Positions 25,643 to 37,751 of a stretch of DNA of 64,000 bases are shown one piece after another; the stretch's first letter is position 1, and each line of letters starts with the position of its first letter. The stretch comes from Sinohyriopsis cumingii (Eukaryota; Mollusca; Bivalvia; Unionida; Unionidae). A program made the position numbers and the translations under genes. The notes under the pieces are model-generated. The model searched no databases, was not told where the DNA came from, and saw nothing but the letters and a program-made list of their open reading frames with translations. The stretch covers positions 30,656,659-30,720,658 of the forward strand of contig CM068831.1 of assembly GCA_028554795.2 (NCBI GenBank), given 5' to 3'.

Positions 25643-25930
25643 TTATTTCTTTTTGTGCTGCAACTGGGTCACCATTTTTTGTAATATTGCTTCTTGTCGT
25701 GCAACAGAGTCACCAATTTGCTTAAAAAAATTTCGGTTTCTGTTTGCTATTGTTCTTTTATTAGACCAAGTAATCCTTTCACTGATATATTTAAGTGTTT
25801 TATTAGAAGAATCTGATTGTTTGCCCAATACAGCTTCGGTAACAGGCTTAAAGGTTCATACGTTTCTTCTGCTTCTTGAATTTGTACTCTATGTTCTTGC
25901 TTGATTTCTGTTTAAACGCTGTTCTTCTCA
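25643..25930 (-). pseudogene. Coiled-coil protein of Polinton relic
   Basis: The frame 25828-25643 is Lys/Gln/Asn-rich and helical, with DSVARQEAILQKMVTQLQ near the end and a Lys-rich tail. A further basic stretch lies upstream with a stop between. It is probably a small structural or DNA-binding protein of the element. The call rests on position and composition. Confidence 0.35.
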
Positions 25931-26058
25931 CAACGAATTTCTTTAGCAAATCAATTTTGCCTTGATCTATATTATTTTAATGCGCTCATTCAAATTGAAT
26001 TTACAAAAATCTGTTGATACAACAACGAAACACTTTTCTCGGATCTCTTACAATTTTA

Positions 26059-26570
26059 TCAAATTAAAAAAAAATCATACTTGTTCGAGGTAGCCACGTG
26101 ATAATGTTCAATAAATTTATCTTTGGACATATTTTTGCATTGCTCATTTGCTATGTTTCGTACGTCAGTGGTATCAAGTCCTGAAAATAATATAAAACAT
26201 CCAGTGTTTCTTCTGATAAATATGTCCACGTTATAAAATTGTTGTGCTAAGTAAACATCATTACATTTCTGGTTTATGAACAATGAGGAGTTGGACATGC
26301 CGCCATTGTTCAAAGGAATGTAGTCAAATACAATCGTCTTTTGTTCGTCAGTGTCAAGTTCGTTTACGGAATCAGATCTTCTGGTTGTATGATAACAAAA
26401 TTATCTCCTCAAATACCAAGATCATCGCGAAGGTTTTCTTTCTATGTGTTTAGCAGCTTGTACTTATCCTGCTGCGGATTAAACTTGTAATTGTAGACCT
26501 TGTAGTTGAAGTTGTCGTTGAGAAGAAATTTTTTAGCAAATTTGTTTTAGCAGATACGAAATAGTTCATG
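26059..26570 (-). pseudogene. Packaging ATPase (A32/FtsK-HerA type) remnant
   Basis: A degenerate Walker A-like segment, SAKTNLLKNF (about 26525-26555), lacks the leading Gly residues. The Walker B-like hydrophobic-Asp segment is split by a frameshift near 26310. The C-terminal half (26313-26059) reads NDVYLAQQFYNVD, CFILFSGLDTTDVRNI and SNKYDFFLI, in the order expected for Polinton DNA-packaging ATPases (sensor YLAQ, then the strand and helix leading to a C-terminal YDF-L-I). Role: pumping element DNA into capsids. This copy is broken. Confidence 0.6.
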
Positions 26571-26665
26571 ACGATATATTTGAAGAACTCGGATTATACG
26601 ACTCCGATGGTGAAGTCGTTGCTGAAAGCGTCAATGAAGATGTTTTCGAAATACTTGGATTATAA
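26537..26665 (+). other. Short acidic open frame antisense to ATPase start
   Basis: Forty-two codons without an ATG read IFEELGLYDSDGEVV followed by NEDVFEILGL and TAA, an imperfect internal duplication of an acidic (D/E)-D-(I/V)-F-E-x-L-G-L segment. It could be the C-terminal end of a plus-strand gene meeting the Polinton end-on, or an antisense by-product of the repeat. Confidence 0.2.
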
Positions 26666-27312
26666 AACAATAATTATTCGATGTCATCAACGCCTTTGAC
26701 GTTGATTTCTTTTATTTGATAGTTGCAACATAGTCTCAAAATAATCATGAAATATTTACATGCAATTAAAAAGAATAATTGTTTGTCAAACTTGAAAGAC
26801 TATGAAATTAATTTTATCAAACATGGACTTGAGGCGGTTGATGATAGTGTGATTTATTACAGAAGTCTGTTGATTAAAATATTAGATTTAAATTTTGCTG
26901 AACATTGGAGTTTATGTTCTGCAGAGCTTAAATTATACTAAATTATCACTTCACGTATCTCAGTGGGCTTGATATTTCTTCTGACCTTATATAACATTTA
27001 ACACACTATATTTAATAATCATCTTTTCTAAGTTACTAACACCTTTATGATACACATTTCTTATCGGAAATTTTTAGGTGATTTACATTCATTGGAGATT
27101 GTTTAACACTTGTTTGACATTTGATGGTACTCACATCATTGTGTGACTCCTTAAACCTGAAATTTTAATTGTCACGACATTCATACCATCCTGATATTCA
27201 ACATTTTTATGAACCTGTAAATTGCCTTTTGACTGAGTGTCATAACCTTTGTTTTTACAAAACAGTTTTAAATGATTATCCGGAGACTGAAATAATAATT
27301 AAAAAAATGGTT

Positions 27313-27477
27313 TCATGAGTTTATCTTGATACATTCTCTTATTCCGCTAATTGTATTATTACCATCAAACAAGCCATCATAAAGCTGAGACATTTCAAAT
27401 TTAATTTTATAGAATTGAATAGACCTAATCAATTGCACCCAGCCGTTGATAACGTCAGATGGTGCCACAGGTACAAT
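27313..27477 (-). pseudogene. Unrecognised short frame, possibly transposase-derived
   Basis: Fifty-four codons with protein-like composition (VPVAPSDVINGWVQLIRS, then MSQLYDGLFDG) end in a TGA. The VPV..DVI...LI pattern weakly recalls a segment found in MULE-type transposases. No catalytic motif is present. It may equally be a remnant of the neighbouring Polinton. Confidence 0.2.
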
Positions 27478-29148
27478 TTACTAAATATTATTTCATCGTC
27501 ATAGTCAGGCTTACTATAGTAACCGTCTGCTATTCAACACATTTTATCCACATAACAGACCGGCTTGTATCAAGTTTGACTGAAGTATAAAAGCAAGCAA
27601 AATGTTATACAATGTAACAAATAATTCAAAGCCTCTTTTATTTTAGTTAATGTTAATTGCTGTTACTAAAGTATATAGAAATCTGAGGTTTGAATTATTC
27701 TTTTTCTTTGTCGGAGCTTGTAAGATCATTTTTGTGCATATTTAATGTGGCTCATTTACTGAGGTCAAAAATATCCATTCTGCTATTATAACGTTGAGAC
27801 GATGAAAACTAACAGCTTACAGGTAGTCACAGCTATGCCAAATACTGAGTATGTATTTGTTTAAATTTTAAAGTAATACAACTTTTAGAAAATGTTTTCG
27901 AATAATGCGATTAATGGTAAAATACTATCCTCTTCTTCGAAAAAAAAATATCACAAAGATACTGAAGTGTAAAATACTAGCACAGTAACTATTTGAGCTA
28001 TACAATTCTTCGTCTGCTTTAAGTATTCTCATATCCTTCCTAAAAAGTGAGGATGGACTATAATGTTTTTAATTGTGTTTCATATTTTGTATTCAAGGCA
28101 AGTCCCAAAAAATGTATCTGATCCTAGACATATATCGCATCCCTACTGGAATGGAAATTTCAATACGTATTTTAGTTCTGTATGGACATTTGGAATTCAG
28201 GACTAGATTGTGCAGCATTTGTAACTGACATAACAATAAAATAACATCTGAAACAGATAAAAATAAGGAAAAGAAACATATATTTAAAATAACTTAAACG
28301 AAGGAGAGGAAATAGAAAATAAAATAAAACAGCCTTGTGCATTAGGTGAAATAACTTATACAGTTCAATCAAAAATAGAGAAACCGTTGACTAGAATACA
28401 TGTTGAAATGTGAGCAAATAAAAAGTTAAATGATCATAATAAAAGGTTAGATGTTCATTATACAATATGACATAAATTCGCAAATTAACTATATGGAAAT
28501 GAATAACATTTTATTTTTCGTCATGAATGCAACGGTGTTGTTGTGGTTGGTTTAAGAAATGGACTGTGCTCTAGCCATCAATATAAAAAAGCAAATTAAA
28601 TGTCATTTCTTTTACTTTTTAAAACAATGTCTCTTTTTTAATGGCATCAGAACAGTAGCTGCGACTTGAAGATTTGACTTTGATCCATGACGTTTTCTGA
28701 ATACCTGTTACACGTTATAAAAATCCTCAAGGCTTAGCATCTTATTGAAATAAATGAGGTCTAGAGTAAATGTATCAATTTAAGTTCAACCGACATACGA
28801 CTTTAAGTCATTTTTATGATGTAAATGTAAATGAAGAAGTTGAATACATTTATGTGGAGGAATAAACTATATTTGTGAACTAGATTTCAAATGTTAATAA
28901 GTTGGAATCGTAACTAATTGGATTAAAAACAGAAGTGCGCTCAAAGACTAATTCAATTATCGACATTAAAATATTGGATGAATGTTATGATAAACCACAT
29001 AGAAGTATATTGATATTTGATTTTATTATGTATCTCAAGATGGCATAATGGATAGTACACTATGTAGACCATATATATGTTATTGATTAGAAAATGGTAA
29101 AATTATTACTTCATAAAAATAAATATGTATAAATGAATACACACACAC

Positions 29149-29310
<162 letters not shown>

Positions 29311-30580
29311 TCTCGTTTTTAACAGCACCTCAATCACTTTTATAAGTTTTATAAATTCGATGTAGCTACAAAATATGTTCCAGATATTGCTATGCACGGG
29401 CATTATGCATCAAACGTGAAAAGATCAGGTTTTATCAACTTGAAATTAGATCTGATAGAAAATAGTATCGTGTGTTAGAAGGAACATAATAACATTACTT
29501 CTTCCGAAGTAACTACAAAAAAGCGAATTGTATTACAAAGCAATTTGCCCGAATGAATTCAAGAACTGGGATATGATCAAATAAAATAATAAAGATCATA
29601 TCATTTAGAAGAACATGCTATACTGTTTTCTTTTGTTCGCGGAGTGTAAGTTACCTTATGGCAAAAGCATAAATTTGTATTAAATTGATTGCATGGGTAG
29701 CAGTAATGTTAGGAGCAAATGGTACTGCCTTAGAAGTATTTTCGTCTTTAATATATGTGATCCTAGTCAAACTGATGAATCAAGAGAAATGAATTAAGTA
29801 ACTGTAGAAAGTATAAGTTACATAGACGTAGGGTAAATAGAATTATGCGCACAAATGAAAACTTAAGACTGCAAAATTAAGGTAATTAGTATTTAAATAC
29901 TTTGTCGATGCATTTGATCAATACGCTTCTCACTTTAGAAAAACCAATTCAACCTCACTTTCATGATTATTAGCATCACTTTGGTAATGTAATTATCTGA
30001 ATTATACATATCTGTGAAAAAAGCCGAGTAAGCTCGTTAAAATCTTTGATATATTTAACACGTTAAACATATAATTAAATAGTTACGATGGCAATATATT
30101 GAATGTATTTAACACAGCAGGAACAAATAGAACGCGGTGTTACTAACTTTAAGCCATCTCGCTACTGAAGTGTGCACACTTGCCAAAATTCTTAGATAAT
30201 ATTTACTCGTTGTGATGCCTAGATTATAAAACAGATTTGATTTTACCAGGTAGTAGACTCTTATTGCCTGTCCTAAGATTTGCAGATAATACGTCGTGAA
30301 AGAATGCTGCTTAAGGATGTAGACGTTTCTTACCGGATTGATGATATTGTTTAATCGAGTAATAGATTTTCATGCCGTTTAATGACTTGTGGTTAACGTC
30401 AAATAAAACAGAGAGGTAAAATAATTCCGAATGTCATAAAGATAACATCAAGAGCAGCTAATGTACAAAAGATTGGCACATAATCTATACAGTTTATTCG
30501 CACATAAATGTATTAAGAATACGACGCAATTCTGCGATACGGACAGATCATTTTCCACTGCATCAATTTGCCTAGCACAG

Positions 30581-30681
30581 GATCTGCGATCCACGACTAC
30601 GATGGAAAATAAAGCAATCGATGGAAATAAGGCAATCAGAAGTGATAGGACGTGCAAACTGGAAACGATATCTTTAGTACG
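30581..30681 (+). other. Candidate exon (possible first coding or non-coding exon)
   Basis: An acceptor-like tgcctagcacag precedes it and a strong donor, gtaagg, follows. One frame is open throughout and contains an ATG at about 30602 (MENKAIDGNKAIR). It could be spliced to 31723-31855. No domain is recognised, so a non-coding RNA is equally possible. Confidence 0.3.
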
Positions 30682-31048
30682 GTAAGGTTAGTTCTGAACC
30701 ATTGGCTATAGATGTAATCGAAAGGTTAATAATGGAAATGTTGTTCTTTAAGAATTATTTGACAAAGGAGCAATTACTGATATAGCTGTCAGTACGAACT
30801 TAACAACTATTATATTTGATTAACCAAGCATGAATTTAATAGAAACTTCGATACTATGCAAAAATGTCAGAATAATTGATCCTTAGTATTTTATTCCGGC
30901 AATAAAAAAAAAATGATTACCATGGAAGGATTACCTTACATGTGTTATTCACAGTGGTGTCTATTAGATCAGAACTTTAGAGAAACATGTAAATGTTTTG
31001 AACAACAAAAAGATGCTTATTTTACTGATATAAGAATAGTGAATATTT

Positions 31049-31255
31049 ATGTTGTTTTTGTTGTTGTGTGGTTTAACGCCATTTTTCAGCACACGATAGG
31101 CTATGCATGGCAGCCAGTTTTAAAGGTGGAGGAAGAACCCGGAAAAACCCCCGAGAAGAACCACCGACCCACGAGAAGTTACTGGCAAGCTTTCTCACAT
31201 ACCCACATTGGCCGAATCCTGGACTCGAACCCACGCAGATGAACGCCATTGTTTA
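31049..31255 (-). mobile_element. tRNA-derived SINE, copy 1
   Basis: On the minus strand, a head with a perfect RNA polymerase III B box (GGTTCGAGTCC, about 31222-31232) is followed by a GC-rich body and the terminal TGAAAAATGGCGTTAAAC (31072-31090), then an A/C-rich tail. The last 60 or so bases match copy 2 at 49190-49412, and the (T)TAACGCCATTTTTCAGCA block is identical. The A box is not recognisable. Confidence 0.8.
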
Positions 31256-31722
31256 TGGTTGGATATTAGAAAGAAGCATGATAATATATAAGGATTACAT
31301 CAGCAAATTAAAATATATTGTTTCTCATGCACATGTACATATTCAACACAGCGAATTAAAATATATTGACTTCACAAACCTGTTTTAAGTCGCTTTTCAG
31401 CATCTACCGTTACCAACAAAGCAATCCATACGTTTCATTAGATAATACATATAGTTAATAAATGTACCTAAATGACCATATAAATTAATCGCATGTGGCT
31501 TTACAAACTGCGGTAAAGGTTACAGTAGATTTGAATGAAACTAAGTAGGAAACCTTTTGAATTTATTGGAAGCATATATCCAACAATTTATGTGCAGCAA
31601 AATTTAAGTTAGCGTTGTTGAGAAAATTATATAATTCTAATAGATCCTATTGATAAATTGGATACAAATATTATAATTACTCGTTAGTGTATACCAATAA
31701 AATAATACTTTGTTTCTTACAG

Positions 31723-31855
31723 GCGATCGTGCGAATTTAGAGGATGTTAAAGAGAAAGAAAACAATTAACAAAGCTGGCATTCAGAAGTAAGCTCACTGG
31801 AACATCTTTATGTGGAAAAAATAAAACAAACGTCATGAAAGACCTTTCCGAAAAG
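31723..31855 (+). other. Candidate exon with strong splice sites
   Basis: A long pyrimidine tract with AG (actttgtttcttacag) precedes it and AAG|gttagt follows. All frames contain stops, but an ATG near the end (MKDLSEK) stays open to the donor. This would suit a 5'UTR exon carrying the start codon, or a lncRNA exon. An internal alternative donor, gaa|gtaagc, lies at about 31788. Confidence 0.3.
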
Positions 31856-34800
31856 GTTAGTCTTGTATTGGTATTTTATTCAATAGATAGAACTCTTATG
31901 GGCAATAGTGTTAATGAAAGTGATTTAGTGTCAATAGTTATTATAGATATAAAGTACGAAATATGCTTTTAATGAGGTAGGAATATCTGTTTAATTGCAA
32001 GGCATAAGGCGATTAACTACTTAATCATATAGTCATAAGTTAAAGAATTATCCATATTGACTAAATATCATTTATTATTATAAAGTGAAAAGCAACATGT
32101 TTTCATGATACTGTATGTCTCCTTATCTTATTTTCTTAAACGTGTTAACTCTTAATTGTTTTTGTTATAAAACTGTATATTTTGTTTAATATGATGGAAC
32201 GCTGCTGTTTTCTACACTAATGCACAAGTAATACGTTCTGACAATTAATAACTTCATGTTCCTGCTCTATGGATTATTTGACTTGAAGCAAAATCAGATA
32301 TCAGCAAAGTGTTTACCTCTAGCAGTGTAAAACAACTACACATTAGTTCGACTATCTCGTTCCTTTTGTTCTTTTTACAACTGAATACTTATTTTCATCT
32401 GCTATTGTCTCCTGTGCAAAGAAAGACATTTGAAGTTAAACACGTTTCTTCTCTTCAATCTATATTTTAATGTTAGTTCTGTTTGAAATTTTCTCTTTGA
32501 TTTCCACAGCCTCCATTTTTATTCATTAACTTATAAATCTTTTTCATCATTGGTTTGATGTCTCTTAAAGATGTTTTACGTTCAACATAAACGTTAGTCC
32601 CAGGTGTTGATCGAACATAGCCGCTCTCAATGTCTTTTTAAAACCGTATTTATAGCTGTATACACAACTAAAAATTACGATAGCAAAAATGAGAAACATT
32701 TCAACACAGAAGGCTCTGTACTATTGTCAACTTCTACTAATTTGTTTGTCACTGATATATATCATCTTTGCTAGGGATAAGATTTTCTTTTAAAATAGCC
32801 ATGCATATTGATTGATGCATATAAATCAACCTCTAGCCTTCAGTTGAGGTTTCTTTAGTCTAATTGTTAAATAAACGTCAACTGTTGTGTTTAATTTATA
32901 TTTAGCCTGCCCATGTATAGCGAACATGAGTTGCACATGGCTACGTCATAAAATTTATTGATGCTTTTGACCTTGCTTACTCGTGATTTGCATTGGCAGT
33001 TATGTTAGGTAACGTTGACATCTTTGCTCTGATTACATATTCAATGATTAAAGCAGACCAAAACCTGTCAGCAATTATAATTCCACTAACTTATTTTCAA
33101 CTTTTTATCGTGAGCTAGTCCTAGTGAAATAAAGAATGTGCTGGATCTAGTTTCATACAAATCAATCTAAATTTGTCAAAACTGTCACATACATTAAAGA
33201 AATTTTCTTTAAGTAGCATTCGTGAAGATCGCAAATAAATGTTTCCCCAAAAAGTTTATTATATATTACATGCATACATTTCTCGAGTGTTGTAGTTCAG
33301 TTTCAATACATCTTTCCTCAAGTTGTTTTGGTCCTTCGTAATATCGCTGAGTTCTTTATTTAATCTAACAGATTTATTATTGTTATGATTTATCGTAGCT
33401 TTGATTGCTAAATTGTCATTTTAGCTTGTGCTATTAGTGTTTCTTTTGGATCAAAGACATTGATGGATACATTAAACTATATTTCAAAAGTTCAATTTAT
33501 TGTACATTTATTGGACATCTCTTAAAACTATTGTATATTTATGAACGTTATTTTTGAGCTTACACTGATTATCTCTATATGTGCTTATAATGTATCCTAT
33601 TTTATACAGAATAAAGACAATTTTGAGCACAATAATTTTGTACAGTAATGCAGGACATATTTCATTCAGTCTAATGGGTTAAAAAAGCCTTCAGTACGCA
33701 AGGATAAGAACTTTATCTTTCTGAAATTACTGTTTTTTATCTACACTTTTTTTCCTTTTCCGAATCTGATATCTAGTTCATCAACCAGCTCTGGAAATAT
33801 AATTTTGTTTCGTTTCAGTTCTTCATAGTTTCTTTTATCTTTTGTTCTGTGATACCAATATTGACAACACGCATAAAAGAATCTGGCACTGTAACTTCTT
33901 ATGGACAATTTAATAGATATATCAAAGTGGACCTTTACTGATCCACAATCTCTGATTTTCTTGCAAGTATTGTCAATAAGTATATTTCAACTTTCTTTGA
34001 AAAAAAGCAATCGAATAAGGTAAAAGATGATAACTACATTCTACTTTTTCGGAATGAACCTTTATTCACTTAGAAGTCTGTTAGAACACATATACTTTTC
34101 TTATAATAATTCACTCCGTATTCTTTTTAATGTTCTTTTAAACCGAGCAGTAGGTAAGGACACTGTAATGGATATTTGATTTAATTTATATTTGATTTAA
34201 TTTATTTGTTTGTTTGTTAGTTTTAATGTTTTATTCCATTACATGATATTGTAATTTAATCTTATTTACTAGATTTGACAATGTCCAGAAATTTAATTCA
34301 GTAGTAAACAACTAATAATATAAACTTTGTATATAATGCTGACCTAGTTCCTGAACGTGGTTAAGAACCAGTAAGAGTTGAAGAAAATAATCTTTCAAAT
34401 TTTTGTATTCTTTCTCAGAGTAAGATTTATAAAGTGAAATCGAGGCCATACTTGGAGTACATGACAAATAACAGGTATCAATTAGGTTTTTCAAATGGAA
34501 TTACCCACATCATTGCATCTATATTGCTTTGTAGCTAGATTTATTACTGATGTTTTGATAAAGAATAGTCATTAGTGCCTTAACCTCCTGTGAAGTTAAC
34601 GTGTTTTATGTTGTGACCAGTTTTGGGGCTAATTATTTAATTTAATTTAATTTAATTGGATTGCAAATTTGTTTTCCATGGAAATACTAGTGCTCTAAAT
34701 TTATTCTTGGACAAGGACAGTTATAGAAATTTGCACAGAATTCAAACACTGGAATATTATTTTCTGTGATTCGACAAAAAACTGATGACATATCAGTACA

Positions 34801-36707
34801 ACGCTGACCACAACATACGTCATCACCTTCCATTTTGGATTTCATAGGGATTCGAACTCAGTTTAAATATGACTTTTTCTTACTAGGACTTCTACTTTTT
34901 AATTCTTGGATTATTCTTGGATTATTTTGGATTTGATTCGTTGAGCCGTAATTTTTTTTCTTCTCATTTTTACCTTGTTTTTTTAGGGAAAAAAATTATT
35001 TGTTAAATTTTACAAAGCATGTTGTTTTCACTTTTTCCTGTTACGGTTGGTAAGAACCTAAACACGTAACAAAGAAACTGGGTGCTCCTCTTTGGGATAT
35101 ATGAATTTTGGCTAAAATATTACAGAAAACGTTTGTTTTGAAAATTAAATTCCCTTTTTTAAATCCCAAGTGTTATTTTACATTTTAAAAATCTTTAGTG
35201 AAATCAGCAAGTTTTTTCAAAATCTTATCAAAAGTGGTGATCGTTTTTTCAAATCCTACCTAGGAACAGTTGGACTGTTAGGAAAAATTTAAAAATCTTC
35301 ACCATGCCAGAAAATACGATCTTTCTGAAGCATAAGCTTTTTTATTGAAGCAAGAAATAAAAGATATCGTGGTCCAATATTTGTTGGAAAAGAATGGTTT
35401 GCATTGCATTTCTCTACTCATAAAATTAGTGTTCATCATTCTTTATGACTGAATACTGCGACTCTGTTTTAACGCTTTCTTTGCACTCACAAGTCAGTTT
35501 TGTTCGATGCATTCTGTAATTTTGTATCCCCTCCTTGTCGATTTTATTATATTTGCATAATTGTCTATTATGAGTGCTTAAACTTTCCATTATTTCAATA
35601 CATTCAATTTGATAACATGCATATACGAGATGTGATTACATTTACATATTTAAAACTGTTTACTATTAATCGTGGTCTGCAGACTACGTCAGAAGAAAGG
35701 ATTAAAGCTTTGAGAACTATGTCACTAGTTTCCGGTTTCCCAATGTAAAACAATTTGTCATACGCATTCTATATTACCAGCACATGTCGTTTTATCATTC
35801 ATTTTAGGAACGGATATAAAAAATGTTTCTCAATCCTGAATATTCTGCTTTATTGTCTCTCTTTTCTAACCTTATGCTCTTCGTCTTCTAAAATTTCTTG
35901 CTTTGCAAAACATTTTAGATGAAAAACATCTTACATTGTATGATTCAAACTTTCTCACTCTTTATAGTTAGATAATCAATAGGCAACGGGTGAACGACTG
36001 TAGAATTAGTGTATCTATACATCATATCTATGATTTGTCACACATGTTCAGTATGTAAATGATTGGAATGAATTATTTTATCCATAAATAAATTGTCGTA
36101 AAATATCTGAATAATTTTGTGCCATTTTTCAGTAAAATGCAGCCATATTATAATAATTAAAATTCAATTAAATCTCTTCACCACTGAGGCTTTTTTGCTT
36201 GAAGAAGCGGAAAAGAACTTAATAGTTTCTTTCTCAAAAATTTAGTAACCTATAAGTTGAAAAATTCCTTTTCCTTATATAACTGCATTTTTTTCCATTT
36301 GTTTCAAAACCAGTTAAAGAAATATTCCAGCGCACATACACCAACGTATTGGTTGCATTATGGGTGCAGCTATTTTACGCATGGCATATATTAATGCTTA
36401 TCTTTTAATAGCGCCTTTTATAGCTACACACGATCTGAATATTTAATCCACTATACATATGTGAGAGTGTGTGGTACGCACTGATGCCTGTACCACCGGC
36501 TCTGTAAAATCATTTATTTGTGATGTGTGCATGGTCGTGATGGTGAAGAAGTCGATGCTCACAGGCAAGGCGATGGGTGCTTTTTACCCGAGGATCTAAA
36601 TTAGAATATCCGTAGTGTACACTAATTATTTAACATGGAATATAATGGTATTCATTCATTTTTATTTTAAAATAAATATGTTAGTCTTATCAATCCTTCT
36701 CTTGCAG
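31856..36707. other. Very AT-rich DNA, nearly featureless
   Basis: Only the SINE-like element at 34625-34870 stands out. A patch at 36470-36600 is GC-richer, with a short inverted pair (GGTAC ... GTACC), but no domain or RNA could be assigned. Confidence 0.5.
34625..34870 (-). mobile_element. SINE-like element with ATTAA tail
   Basis: On the minus strand, a B-box-like GAGTTCGAATCCC (about 34849-34861) is followed by about 200 bp of body and a tail of AATTA-type pentamers (AATTAAATTAAATTAAATTA, about 34633-34658). A pol III B box with a simple-repeat 3' tail is the usual SINE plan. No A box was found, so it may be 5'-truncated. It does not share its body with the SINEs at 31.1 and 49.2 kb. 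Confidence 0.5.
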
Positions 36708-36783
36708 CACCCAGGAATATCAATATTCTTTCTGTTTATGATAAATCAAATAAATAAAGAAATAAATAATTATATGCCATGGA
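36708..36783 (+). other. Possible terminal exon
   Basis: A good acceptor (tccttctcttgcag) is followed by 24 open codons, a stop, and AATAAA-rich sequence (about 36748-36770). The peptide is not recognisable. Support is limited to the signals. Confidence 0.15.
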
Positions 36784-36805
36784 AATAATGACTGAAAAGA
36801 AATCA

Positions 36806-36901
<96 letters not shown>

Positions 36902-36934
36902 TGATTTCTTTTCAGTCATTATTTCCATGGCATA
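36773..36934. repeat. 162-bp palindrome with (TA)n core
   Basis: A 34-base arm (36773-36806, beginning TATGCCATGGAAATAATG) is repeated as a perfect reverse complement at 36901-36934. The 94 bases between are almost pure TA, itself self-complementary, so the whole segment can fold into a single hairpin. Confidence 0.95.
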
Positions 36935-37094
36935 ATCGTGGTCGATTCAAGCAAGGAAGAGTGAGTTGAGGAAGTAGTAACTACATGAACAAATAGAAGG
37001 ATTGGACCTGTCGAGCTGTGTCATATCTCTTACGGTCGCATGATTTAATCAACGGGCTAATTCTATAAATGTCTCATCAGCTCGTTTTCTAGTC

Positions 37095-37095
<1 letters not shown>

Positions 37096-37142
<47 letters not shown>
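37096..37142. repeat. (GT)n microsatellite
   Basis: About 23 perfect GT units. Confidence 0.95.
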
Positions 37143-37144
<2 letters not shown>

Positions 37145-37676
37145 ATTCTTTGAAAGAACATTTATTTCTAGTCTCTTTGTGGGTCAACCTAAACTAAATT
37201 CCACTTGTAAACTTATAAGTTTGTTCTAGTGGTTATTAATTCATTCTGGATGTGTTCCTTCTCCCATCATCCAAAAAATGACAGGTAATAGTAACACTAA
37301 TTGCAAAAGTTTAAAGTTTGCTCCTAAAATGAAATGTTTTATGTCTTTTGTTTCATGATGCGTCTGTCATATTAACAGGTGTTTCCTAGTTGAATTTTCC
37401 TTTTGCTTTCAATAACTTTCCTGTTATCTAGGGCACATCTAACACACTAACTGATATTCCTTTATGTCTGAACATTTTTGCTGCTTTTGGCTAATAGATT
37501 TTAAGCTGGCAATTGAAGTGCAAGAAAACAACCCACCTTTGGATAACTTCCGCTTTCATAACTTTTTTCTCCATCACATTAACCCTCGAATTGCTATTGA
37601 CGCCACCCATGGTACCTTTTATCTAGAAAGAAATTTACAACGTTCAGCTACTTCACTAAATCTATGACCAAAATAT

Positions 37677-37679
<3 letters not shown>

Positions 37680-37748
<69 letters not shown>
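37680..37748. repeat. (TA)n microsatellite
   Basis: About 34 perfect TA units. Unlike 36773-36934, its flanks show no inverted repeat. Confidence 0.95.

Positions 37749-37751
<3 letters not shown>

Larger units (their letters stand above)
19590..26660 (-). mobile_element. Decayed Polinton/Maverick-like DNA transposon
   Basis: All recognisable genes lie on the minus strand, in transcription order: packaging ATPase, coiled-coil protein, capsid-like protein, Ala-rich hydrophobic protein, second capsid-like protein, small basic protein, adenain-like protease, PLA2-like/integrase fusion, protein-primed DNA polymerase B. Protease, integrase, ATPase and PolB together define Polintons. Every gene carries stops, frameshifts or deletions, and PolB is cut after its exonuclease-side part. 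About 7 kb remains of the usual 15-20 kb. No terminal inverted repeats were seen. It sits in, or next to, the host gene whose exon lies at 19229-19393. Confidence 0.85.

Noticed and set aside
36470..36600. GC-richer patch considered as a small RNA gene or exon
   Set aside because: A short inverted pair exists, but no complete snoRNA, tRNA or miRNA structure could be drawn, and all frames are short.
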